A DNA stretch of 64,000 nucleotides from Pollenia angustigena (taxonomy: Eukaryota > Arthropoda > Insecta > Diptera > Polleniidae): assembly GCA_930367215.1 (NCBI GenBank), contig OV884056.1:44330308-44394307 (forward strand), given 5' to 3'. Below, piece by piece: positions 44,990 to 54,156 of this stretch. The notes beneath the pieces are model-generated. The model worked only from the letters and a program-made list of their open reading frames with translations. It was not told the DNA's origin and did not search any database. The first letter of the stretch is position 1; each line of letters opens with the position of its first letter. The position numbers and the translations under genes are program-made.

Positions 44990-45421
44990 AAAGGGCCAAT
45001 GTTAAATGTGAACCACACCTAAACGAAAAGTTTTTTTTCGGCATTTCATTTAACATTTCTCAATTTTAGACTAACTCAATTTGAACCATGAAAAGATACA
45101 CAATCAAGCAACGCATTTAAGTTATTCAGGCTTATTATGAAAATAATAATCAGTAATGAGGCACATTTTAACCTCAGTGGATTCATCAATAAGCAGAGTT
45201 GCCGCTTTTGGGCGAATGATAGTACAAGAGTGATTGTCGAAAAACCAATTCGCTCACAAAGAGTGACGGGCCGTATTTTTTCCAAAATGACGCCGGTCAG
45301 GCAGATACTGTGATTGGTGTTCGCTATCGTGAGATGATAACAAACTTTTTATGGCCTGAATTCGAAGATATGGATGTGGACGATATGTGGTTTCAACAGG
45401 ACGGCGCCAGTTGCCACACAT
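44990..45421 (+). pseudogene. DD41D mariner family A, truncated copy 2
   Basis: It starts inside the 5' TIR (AAGGGCCAATGTTAAATGTG) and has MKRYTIKQRI at about 45,088 followed by a stop. Then YYENN runs directly into ISNEAHFNLSGFINKQSC: the same region is deleted as in the 30.6-kb copy, with a slightly different junction. The catalytic Asp of SDEAHF is Asn here. WFQQDGASCHT near 45,390-45,420 keeps the second Asp, and the copy ends abruptly at 45,421. The VTVWCGLWAGG codons are also missing. Confidence 0.8.
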
Positions 45422-45870
45422 TGAATGCATTAAATGAATTTAAATGAATTTTTTAATATTTTTGTTTTCAAAAAATCTTGTGTTTTAGAACTCTTTAATA
45501 GCGAAGTGGGTAGAAAAATACCCATGGTCTAGGGGCCAAGGTTTGACAGGTAAAAATAAAAAAAAACGCAATGTCAATATAAATGCCCTTAATATCAAAT
45601 ATGTGAAATTTCATTAAAATCGAACCACGAAATCGGGGGTCAGTCTTTAATGGGTTAAGTTAAAACATTTTCCTTTTTTGTAACTGATAATTGATTTTGA
45701 CAGCTTGTGTTAAGAGATAATTGCTCAGCAATATATTATAGTATTTGTTGCTGAACATGTGTTCAAATACATATTAATGCAGTCCACACGTTAATATCTA
45801 GTGTTGGCAATCGAATTTGATAGTTGCTACGGCAATAATTGCCAAACAAATTGCTCGTCTAGACTTAGGG

Positions 45871-46827
45871 TAACCTCATTTTTTGTCTTAAATTTAAACA
45901 TTAATGCAGTATACTTTTAGGACTAAAATTTTAAATTGAAAGTGCTGTGGGATCGCATTTATTAAAAATTTTCTACTGGGGACTTTAATTATTTTTTAGC
46001 GCTTTTTAATATTTAAAACAATCTTATTATTAATTATAGTAGCACAAATTTAAACTTTTCGTGCCAAAAAGAAAACTTTTAAAAAAATATTTTAAAAATT
46101 TTACCTTGACCACCCATCAAGTAGTTTGATGTTTTGTTTTGTCTTGTTTCAACATTTATTTATTTTCTTTATGTCTTCCATCTTGTGGTGTGCTTGTTTT
46201 ACTTACTTCGTAAACATTAAACATTTATTTTTTTATGTTTTATTTTATTGCAGTGTAAATGGCCACTAGTCCTTCTGTTACGGACGGCTTATCTACCTTT
46301 GTGGGTTGTTGTATTTCCCATAATTGATGTAGTCCTACGAAAATATTTGTTATTATCTCTCTCCCTTTCTCCCTTCGCCACCTGCTGCCTTGTTGCACAA
46401 AATTTTCATGTTCATTGTAATTCCTTGTTTCTCCTCTTCTTTGTTTTGTAATTTGCTGTTGATGTGTGTATGTGTTGCTGCTGTCTATAACAGCAGATAG
46501 ACAGAAGTGAGTTTCCACTATGATTGATGGAAATTTGTTTTCCTTTCTTTTTGTTTTTATATGGAAGTCATTTTATTTCTTAATACATAAACATTTTCTT
46601 GGATTTTATCCAAATTATAAATATTGAAATTAAAAACCCAAAAACACAATACAATCCATTTTTGCTTCATTGTAAGTGGTTATGAACCTTCAACAATGTT
46701 ATAACAAGAATGTTGTTTATGGGAAATAGTTTGAAAATTGAAAGATGTATTTAAGTAAAAAAAACCCCGAAATATTTTGCAAAAAAACAAATCTTTAAGG
46801 TGTTAGAGAAAATTTAGCAAATGAAAG
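45871..46827. other. No recognised element; weak open frames
   Basis: AT-rich DNA. A minus-strand frame at 46,240-46,518 (92 codons) and an overlapping plus frame lie in a slightly more complex segment, but neither shows a known domain, so I do not call a gene. Confidence 0.4.
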
Positions 46828-47621
46828 CAGTGTTCGAAAATATACAGAACATTATTTAGCGTTGGGCTCACGATATCTATTTTCTTTTAGTGTTTGTGCT
46901 GACAAACACAACCTTTAATACCGTACGTAATTTTTTTCAAGAAAGAGCAGAACATTATAATATAACCAGACATAATAATATGACCAGACATAAAATCAAT
47001 GTTGGACATTAAAAATATGCAATAAAAAAATAATAGCGTATGAGCACATACGCTATTGTTAAATTAAGGGGACGATATAGTGTTCTGTTCTTCGTTAAAA
47101 AACAGAACAATACAATTGCAGCGATACTGTAGACAAACGTTATATTTTAAAGTTCAATAATGTTTCTTTTTTACATTGATAAAGAAATGAACAAACAAAA
47201 AATTTAAGCAACGACCGCAGCACAACCAGCTTGTATGTGTATTGTGTATATGTTTTGTTTGTGAAAATGTTTGTGCTGGCTTTTTGCTGTTTTTTTTTCG
47301 TATGTTTATTTTTGTAAAAACTGTTTGGTTTTTTTACCGGACAAAAGGGCGCTAAGCTCAACAGAAACAAACGAACATTAATGAGCTGAACTGAGCACAA
47401 TGAAGTTTGTGGTTTAAAAAAACCTAAAAGGAATTAAATGTTCTCATCTTTTTGTCGAGGTGGATAAGAACAGTATTATTTTTGTGTTCGAAAGATGACA
47501 AACAGAGAAACGTCATATTTTTAATGATTTTCTACACAAACACTATAAGCGTTTGTGTCTTCAACGAATCTACCGAACCGAACACTAAGGAGCAATATTT
47601 AGTGTTTATTTTCGAACACTG
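46828..47621. mobile_element. hAT MITE family (CAGTGTTCGAAAATAAACA), copy 2
   Basis: The left end CAGTGTTCGAAAATATACAG and the right end (rc CAGTGTTCGAAAATAAACAC). The interior matches copies 1 and 3 (GTGTTTGTGCTGACAAACAC, GCAACGACCGCAG, CGAACCGAACACTAAG). The 8-bp flanks (AATGAAAG and ATTATAAT) do not match, so one end has changed or the copy is a recombinant. Confidence 0.8.
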
Positions 47622-48440
47622 ATTATAATTCTAACACGTGCAGCATTGAGTTTAATAGAGTAATTTACATATGGGAATTTCCGTCAAAAGGTCCACCGTG
47701 ACCGAAAACTTAAAAATTATTAAAAGCTGATTATTTTACGATATTGTTATAGAGAAATATTTAGATTTTACTAATTTTTTAAATTTACCTATAAATTTGT
47801 TCACTTAGATGAACAATCAGACTGCAAAGTTGTGCAAACGTCATTTCTTATTTGGGAGAATGTTTTATTGTATGTTTTCTTTAATATTTATCTTCCTTAA
47901 AAGAGGAGATATTTGATCAAAATTATTCCAAAAAAATATTCTTACATGGTCTATAATCTAAGGAAGAGTTCAAAGAGAAATATGCTTTTTAGATTAACGG
48001 TAAATTTTTATTTTGTTTCAATCATTATTCAGTTTAATTATTATGGAAAAAATTTCACGTTCGAAATGTCAGGTATCGACCCAGATTTTGGCTTAAAAAA
48101 AATACAGAAAATGTTGGAATCAAACCAAAGACATTTTAGTGTTACAATGCCATGTAAAATTCTGAAAGTAGTTTGACTAAAAAATTGTGCCAGGTTTCGC
48201 AGAATTACGCCTTTTTATACATGGCCACAAAAACAACTTCTGTTTCTTCACGTTCGAACCGCTTCTTCATTTGCCATTATCTTTGACCAAGAATCGCGCC
48301 CTCCATAAACATTAGCATAGATAACAGTGATTTCTTTGTGCTATAATTTAAGGGTTAAGAAAACTTAAAAATATTTTTTTGTTTAAAGTGTTATTGAATT
48401 TTTGTTGCGTACGACTGTCACGTTCAACACTTTGGATTTA
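47622..48440. other. No recognised gene or element
   Basis: Contains an 87-codon plus-strand frame at 47,913-48,176, with no domain I recognise. A start-to-stop frame of this length is expected by chance in such DNA. Confidence 0.35.
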
Positions 48441-48442
48441 CC

Positions 48443-48707
48443 CATATGAGGGCTTAAACTACAAGCGACTTAAGTACCTTTTTCTAAAATTGAGTTTTCA
48501 TATGGAATTATAGGTGAAGTTCCTAGAAGTTGTTCAGAGCACAAGATATGAATGAAAGATCCTCATCCGGACGCTAGATATGGTGAACAATTCAAGCACT
48601 TGACATTAAATTACCTTCTTCGCTTGGAGCACAAACGAATCAACCGGTTTTGTCTCATTATTTAACATAAGTCACTTGAACCCCTTGTGTTTTAAGCCGC
48701 TCATATG
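48443..48707. mobile_element. Possible MITE with CATATGAGNGCTTAAA ends
   Basis: CATATGAGGGCTTAAACTAC at the left and rc CATATGAGCGGCTTAAAACA at the right. Further inside, GCGACTTAAG faces ATAAGTCACTTGA. No clear TSD; tentative. Confidence 0.4.
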
Positions 48708-48876
48708 TAAAGTAGTCTACTTCCTTATAATCGGACTTCAAAATTTTTAAACCAGACCTTCTTAAAATGTATTTCCCAGTTAATACTTTGCTTACTTTTT
48801 CAAAATTATTAGCTTCTCTCACTCATTATTTAGTAGCTTTCTTATATAACTGCTTCTTTAACAACTTCTATTACTA

Positions 48877-50161
48877 CACGCAAAGAAAAAACATGGTTGT
48901 GGTAAACATATTCTAAGAGCAACATAATATGATAAGATTCATGATTGTAGTCACCATATTATGATTATTATTGAATCATATGACTAAATATACTCGTACT
49001 ATTACATCATAATTTTTTTCCCATAATCATATTATTATTCTGTTAATCATACTAAGTTAAGAATTAAACAAATTATTGTCATGTCAATCATAATAAGCTA
49101 AGAAATGAATCCATATTATTGTCATGTCAATCATAATAAGCTAAGAAATTAATCATATTATTGTCATGTTAATCATAATAAGCTAAGAATTAATCATATT
49201 ATCATCATGTTAATCATAATAAACTTAGGAGCAATCATATTATGATACAGCACCTTTCATAGCTGTCATAAAAATACAAAATATGTAAATTATATAAATT
49301 TTTTTGCATCGATTTTTTATTTTGTGGCTTTTTACAATTTTCCATAACGTTAATCAAGTAGCGGAACAAATGCAAAATGTATGGTTTTTATGGGCAATCG
49401 CGTATGTCCATTTTTCCGATTTTGAGATGTTGATTCCATATTGCCTAATTTTAAACGCTCTTTACATTTTTTTTGAAAAAAGATGGATCAATTCCGATTT
49501 TTTAACGTAATGACAAAGTTTAAAAAGCGCAATACCTAGTCTATAGTTTGATCTAGAATGGTTTTTCGGCTTTCCTGTAAAATTTGTTTGAAGACATACG
49601 CGGTTGCACTTTTATAAAAAATAAAAAGAAATCTCTGTGTGTTTTGTTGTTTGATTTTACAAACAACCTACGATATTTTGCATTTGCACTATTCAATCAC
49701 TAATACTGAATGAACTCCGCTAATATTTTAATTCTTTTTATTTCTTTAAACTTGTTTTTTTATGGGAATTTATCTTTAACGACACAACTGATTCAAAATT
49801 ATTTTGCAAATTGCGCTAACATAATATTATTAGAGTAAAGATAGTTTGATTGTATCTTAATCATAATATGATTAATGTATAGAAAGTTATCATATTATGG
49901 CTATTTTATATAATGATATGGTTGTGGGTAAAAAAATGTGTTTAGAAAGTTATCATATTTAAGTTGTTAGAAAAATAATTATTTTTCGGTCAACAATACT
50001 CAAATTTATAATTGCGATAAACATTGATATGTTTACAGTAACTTTAGTATTGTTGGTATTAAATAACAATAACAATTATTTGTGTACGACAACAATATAT
50101 TGTTACATTAAACATAGTGTTGTTGCCGTAACCATGCCCAACCGCATTTTTTCTCTGCGTG
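48877..50161. mobile_element. Non-autonomous TIR element with TA duplication, copy 2 (inverted relative to 6603-7659)
   Basis: The left end CACGCAAAGAAAAAACATGG and the right end (rc CACGCAGAGAAAAAATGCGG) with TA at 48,875-48,876 and 50,162-50,163. It is ~230 bp longer than copy 1. Much of the excess lies at about 49,440-49,600, next to a partial internal duplication of the ACGCGGTTGC segment. The frame at 49,304-49,510 has no domain. The clear alignment of two copies over their full length fixes both boundaries. Confidence 0.8.
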
Positions 50162-50184
50162 TACTTATTTCTGAATGTATGTAG

Positions 50185-50776
50185 CAGAGATCAGCAATGA
50201 GTAGTTAAAAAGTGAGTAGAGCTAAATCATGACTCATAAATTCTTGTACTTATACGCACTCATACTTATTCCAATGTTATTCACTCGAAAGTTTCATTTT
50301 ATTCATCGTACTCATACTTAGCAACATTTGTAGTGTTTGATTTAGAATCTACTCAACTCAATGTGTATAGACGAAGCAAAATGCGAGGCTGCCAGATTTG
50401 TTCCCGAAATAGCAAAGTGACGATTTGGTAATTACAGTTTACTAAAGTTACATGTATGAAGTGGACGATTTTTCGGCAAATTTATCTGGCAGCGCTGATT
50501 ATTAAGTTGTGTGTTTTCTCTGTTGTGTTAAAACGGTAAATGGATGAGCTAAATGATTTGAATCATTGTGAGTATTGTAAGTATTTTCTTGAAATTATAA
50601 ATCAAGCTGAGGTCATTAATGAGTATGCGTATAATGTCGACGTCGCACTCATAAATATTTCTCTTGTGAGTATGAGTGAATCAGAGTAGTTAAGTTGAAA
50701 TGGTTTCTACGCACTTATACTTACAATTCCATGAGTCAGTATGAGTAGCGAAAAAACGATTCATTGCTGATCTCTG
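50185..50776. mobile_element. hAT MITE (CAGAGATCAGCAATGA type) with perfect TSD
   Basis: The left end CAGAGATCAGCAATGAGTAG and the right end (rc CAGAGATCAGCAATGAATCG) are flanked by GTATGTAG at 50,177-50,184 and 50,777-50,784. ACTCATAC/GAGTATGA words are repeated throughout both halves. Non-coding. Confidence 0.9.
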
Positions 50777-50944
50777 GTATGTAGGTAAAAAGAATGCTTT
50801 AATTTTGGGACATCCCTTGTAAAATTCATTGCTTCTTTCAGTAGAATTGGAAGAAGTGCTTTTAAGTTTTTCTGATTACTTAATACATTATTTTGAAGGC
50901 GAAGTTTTTACTGGGTTAATTTTAAAAAATATAAGGAAATTTAT

Positions 50945-51020
50945 TTAAATTTAGTTGAATTGACTCTGACTCCGATACAAACACCTTAAATTCGACTCAT
51001 AACTCTGACTCCTCAGCCTT
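50945..51020. repeat. Decayed end of the TGTGGAGTCG hAT family
   Basis: TTGACTCTGACTCCGATAC and AACTCTGACTCCTCAGCCTT resemble the right end of the element at 30,493-31,757. No TSD can be identified. Confidence 0.4.
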
Positions 51021-51059
51021 TTTTTAAGGAGTCCGAAGTTGTACCTCAGTACTTAATTG

Positions 51060-51560
51060 ATGTTGCCTCGGGTGTCAGTAACCCCGGCTTAGCAAACCTT
51101 TCAAACTATTGGCTGACGTCTCCATTAGTATGCTTTTCCAAGAAATGTTTTCTAAATCCCGAGGACCCGGAAGGCGTTCTTGTCCTTCTTTGAAGGAATA
51201 CTTTCGGAGAGCACGAGGTGGCTGTGGTTATACCCACATCCCTGGTAAATACAGGATGTTATTGTTCGTAGGAGAGGCCATTTGTAGTGGGCACCTGCTG
51301 CGATTTTTAAGTGCACCTAAGGTTCTGTTACTATCAGTATAGAAACTCCCTTGAATCCGATTAGCTGTGATGGTTAGATAGCTCCAGCTCCTCAACAAGG
51401 AGGAGGGTGTGATGTTGTCGCTTATACTCTAAAATTGCAACCTGTGTATGAAAAATTATTCTCGCATACACGGGGGTACTTGGTAAATGCATATTTTAAT
51501 CACCAAGTGGTTGAGATACACCATGAGATTAGGCCATAGTGCAGGTGCTCATGTAAATTA
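51060..51560. repeat. Unclassified interspersed repeat E, copy 2
   Basis: The right part matches 29,730-30,000 in order (TAGATAGCTCCAGCTCCTCA, TTGCAACCTGTGTATGA, GGGGGTACTTGGTAAATGCA, CACCAAGTGGTTGAGATACA). The frame at 51,109-51,342 has no domain. GC content is higher than in the surroundings, which suggests a formerly coding or structured element. Confidence 0.5.
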
Positions 51561-53036
51561 AAATCACAGCTGTCAATTTTTTTAATAATGCTAAAATAAG
51601 ATACTAGTGGAAGCAAACATGCCATAATAATAATGATTATTCATAGTAGTATTTGCAGAATATTCAAATTGAAGTAGAGTTATAAAGGCAAAAATTATAT
51701 ACCCTTTTTTTTAGTTTCAAGGGACACCCTATTGTATAAGCTCTTTTGCTTTCATGTAGAAATATAAAAATATAAATTTATGATTGTTGTAAATACAAAC
51801 ATATGTTTGTATAAATATAATTACTATACTCTAGCCCATTCAATATCCTTTTTAACATCCCTTTTGCCGTTGTCCAATTCAAGTTCTCCACAAAATATAA
51901 TTTCACTCATTTGTATGAGGGGCAAAAGTTGAGAGTGAGTGAGTGTGTGTGTGTATAAATATTTTTCTCAATGAGTGTATTCGACTGCTTTTTATTCACC
52001 AAATGTAAGCAATAAATGTTTTATCTTTACATTTATTGCGTGACAAACATTTTGTTTATATTATTTTTTTTTTTGCTTTTTTCAGTGAAAATATATGAAC
52101 ATTTTTGGACTATTATTATCGTTTTCATTTTTTGTTTCTGCTTTCTTTTTTTACTATTTTCAACAAAGTTTTTTTTGTTACTTGTTTGTATTTTTTTTTT
52201 TTTTTTTTTTTGTTTGCTTATGAAAGTTTGGTGTTAAAACCATATGATAACATTTCATTTTCCTTTATTTTTGTATTCTCTGAAAATCCCCAACAAAACC
52301 AACACGAAAATTGTATTTCATATGCAACATTAATTTTGTTATGGATTCGTATTAGTTTGAATATTTTGCTTTTTTTCCTATACATTTATAAAAAAAAGTC
52401 CTTGTCATGCTACCGACACAATGAACCAATTGCTATAAATGTCCTTTAAGGTTTGTTTTAATATATTGGTAATTTTTGGTAGTTTTTGTATCAAATTGCT
52501 ACCTCGTCCTCTGTAACAACATCTACATTCATTTCCAATGAATTTTATTAGTTTGATTAAAAAGAAAAATTCCAGATAATGTCCATTAAGGGAAATTCTG
52601 TTTGTTTCATTGTTTTTATGTAAAAGTATATTATGTGAAGGCTTATAAAGGACATTCAAAAATATCGACAAAAATTGTTTGTCTATTTTGTAAATAAGAT
52701 TATATTCTGGAATTTTCAATTCAATTGATTTTCAACTGCTGCATTCCCAGCAATTGAGTGTGGGAAGTTTTTTTTCAGTTCAAACTAAGAAAATATTTTG
52801 ACTTACTTGAATATTTAGAGAAAAGATATTTATTAGATATGTATTGTAAAAGGATTTTGCATTTCATAAGTTAAATAAAAAGTTAACTGCTTTCATTATA
52901 CGCTCACAAAACGCTTGCCGCTCTTATTTAGGTAGCTTTGTAAGTCTATTTTTGAGTTTTTTAGAAGAGCAATTTTAAACTTGTAATAAGATTTTTGAAA
53001 GTTTACTCCTGTTCTTCTATAATCATCACATCTCTT
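51561..53036. other. AT-rich stretch without recognised gene
   Basis: Contains GAGTGAGTGAGTGTGTGTGT at 51,932-51,956 and T-runs at 52,063-52,074 and 52,189-52,211. The hydrophobic frames at 52,016-52,449 are translations of T-rich DNA (FFFLLF...) and are not credible proteins. Confidence 0.45.
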
Positions 53037-53494
53037 GGGTGGTGGCATGTCATAAAATCCAGTGTAATAACGTCCAAAACATTATGACACACCAGAAAGT
53101 GCGGACACTTTCGCCATAATTCGAGATTCAGAATTCTGAAATTCAATTAAAATCATTCGAGATTTTGTGAAATCTTTCGTGCCAGAGCTTGGCAATAATG
53201 GAACCAACAAATAATTGACTATAACTCACTAAAAAGTGTCATAATATCCAGGGACCTTATGACACGCCTGTCATGGCAATTATCAGACTTTTAATTGTGG
53301 CAAAGCGTCCATGGACATTATGACATGTTTTGCTGTCCGTGGACATTATCCATGGACCTTATGACACGCCGGTCATGGCCATTATGAGTCTTTTAATAGT
53401 GTTAAAGCGTCCGTGGAACTTATGACACTTTTTTGTATCCGTGGACATTATGACACTTTTTGGTGTTCGTGGACGTTATATGTCATAACCACCC
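53037..53494. mobile_element. MITE-like repeat with GGGTGGT...TGTCATAA termini
   Basis: The left end GGGTGGTGGCATGTCATAAA and the right end (rc GGGTGGTTATGACATATAAC). Inside, variants of CCGTGGACATTATGACAC recur at least five times (53,309 to 53,475) and more weakly elsewhere. A fragment of the same family lies at 15,936-15,985. No clear TSD. Confidence 0.6.
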
Positions 53495-53514
53495 TCTGGG
53501 GTCATAGATTTTTT

Positions 53515-54140
53515 TTTAAATTGACGAAATAATTGAAACTTTGCCAATGTTTACTCGAATATGGATTTATATGGAAACCTAACGATAATTCAAGACCTGC
53601 CAGCATAAAATGTTGCCTTAATAAAGCATATATTATTAAAGTTATGATCGCCCAATTTTATATCAATACCAACATTTAAAAGGAAGTTATGGCATTAAAA
53701 GCTGCTTTCGGTAGTTGTTTGTTTTGTATGGGAGCTATCGTCCAGTATGGACCAATATCAATAACATTTAATATCATCGACTTAGAGTGTACACCTGCTA
53801 AGTCCATTTTTAACAGTATATGACAGTTTGATACTGACGAAAAATTAAGAGACGACGCATGGAGTTAGAAAAATATTTTCTTCAATTAAGGACTCAATAC
53901 AATATTAGAAAATAAAACAAAAAATATATATTGGTTTGCTTCTTGAGGTAGAAAGAGAAAACTTTTGAAGTTGTTTGCCTGCCCTGTAAAATTTTTTAAA
54001 AGGTAGTTAGCAGGTTTAGATTGCAATAAAATACTTTTTAGTACCAACATAATAAAATGGTTTACAGGCACAAAGAATCTATTTCGAAAAGAAGTTTGCT
54101 TGGGAGCTACGTGAAATTATTGACCGATGTTTACAATTTT
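53515..54140 (+). repeat. Dispersed repeat D, copy 2
   Basis: It shares with 36,886-37,525 the series CTGCCAGCATAAAATGTT, AGTTATGGCATTAAAAGCTG, ATGGGAGCTATCGTCCAGTA, TTTAGATTGCAATAAAATA and GGGAGCTACGTGAAATTATT. It ends against the LINE at 54,157. A shorter related piece with GGACGGACGGAC is at about 55,700-55,860. Confidence 0.6.
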
Positions 54141-54156
54141 TAATAGACTTGGTTGT

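Larger units (their letters stand above)
44019..45654. mobile_element. TTAA-flanked unit (piggyBac-like ends), composite
   Basis: The left end CCCATTAAGGACTGATGC and the right end (rc CCCATTAAAGACTGACCC) are bordered by TTAA (44,015-44,018; 45,655-45,658), the piggyBac target. A second inverted pair lies inside: GGGTATTTAAATACCCACTT with CGCCGTTAGAGG near 44,340-44,373, against AGCGAAGTGGGTAGAAAAAT near 45,498. The unit may therefore be two short MITEs (44,019-44,374 and about 45,475-45,654) rather than one element. Between them are a ~65-bp shared repeat (44,764-44,823) and a mariner fragment. Confidence 0.55.
43794..45870. mobile_element. TIR element (CCCTAMGTCTAKACG type) carrying nested insertions
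   Basis: The left end CCCTACGTCTATACGCGCAA and the right end (rc CCCTAAGTCTAGACGAGCAA) form ~25-bp TIRs, bordered by TAA at 43,791-43,793 and 45,871-45,873. The 3-bp TAA fits a Harbinger-type TSD (TWA). The outer element's own sequence is only the first ~220 and last ~210 bp; everything between is the TTAA-flanked unit and its contents. No transposase seen. Confidence 0.65.

Noticed and set aside
46203..46518. Possible exon preceded by a TTTTATTTTATTGCAG acceptor-like site
   Set aside because: The following frames have no recognisable domain and no donor site or second exon could be identified.
46820..47629. 8-bp TSD for the second CAGTGTTCG hAT MITE
   Set aside because: The flanks AATGAAAG and ATTATAAT do not match, so no TSD is claimed for this copy.
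52016..52449. Hydrophobic membrane proteins
   Set aside because: The Phe/Leu-rich sequences come from T-runs; no start context, homology or codon pattern supports them.
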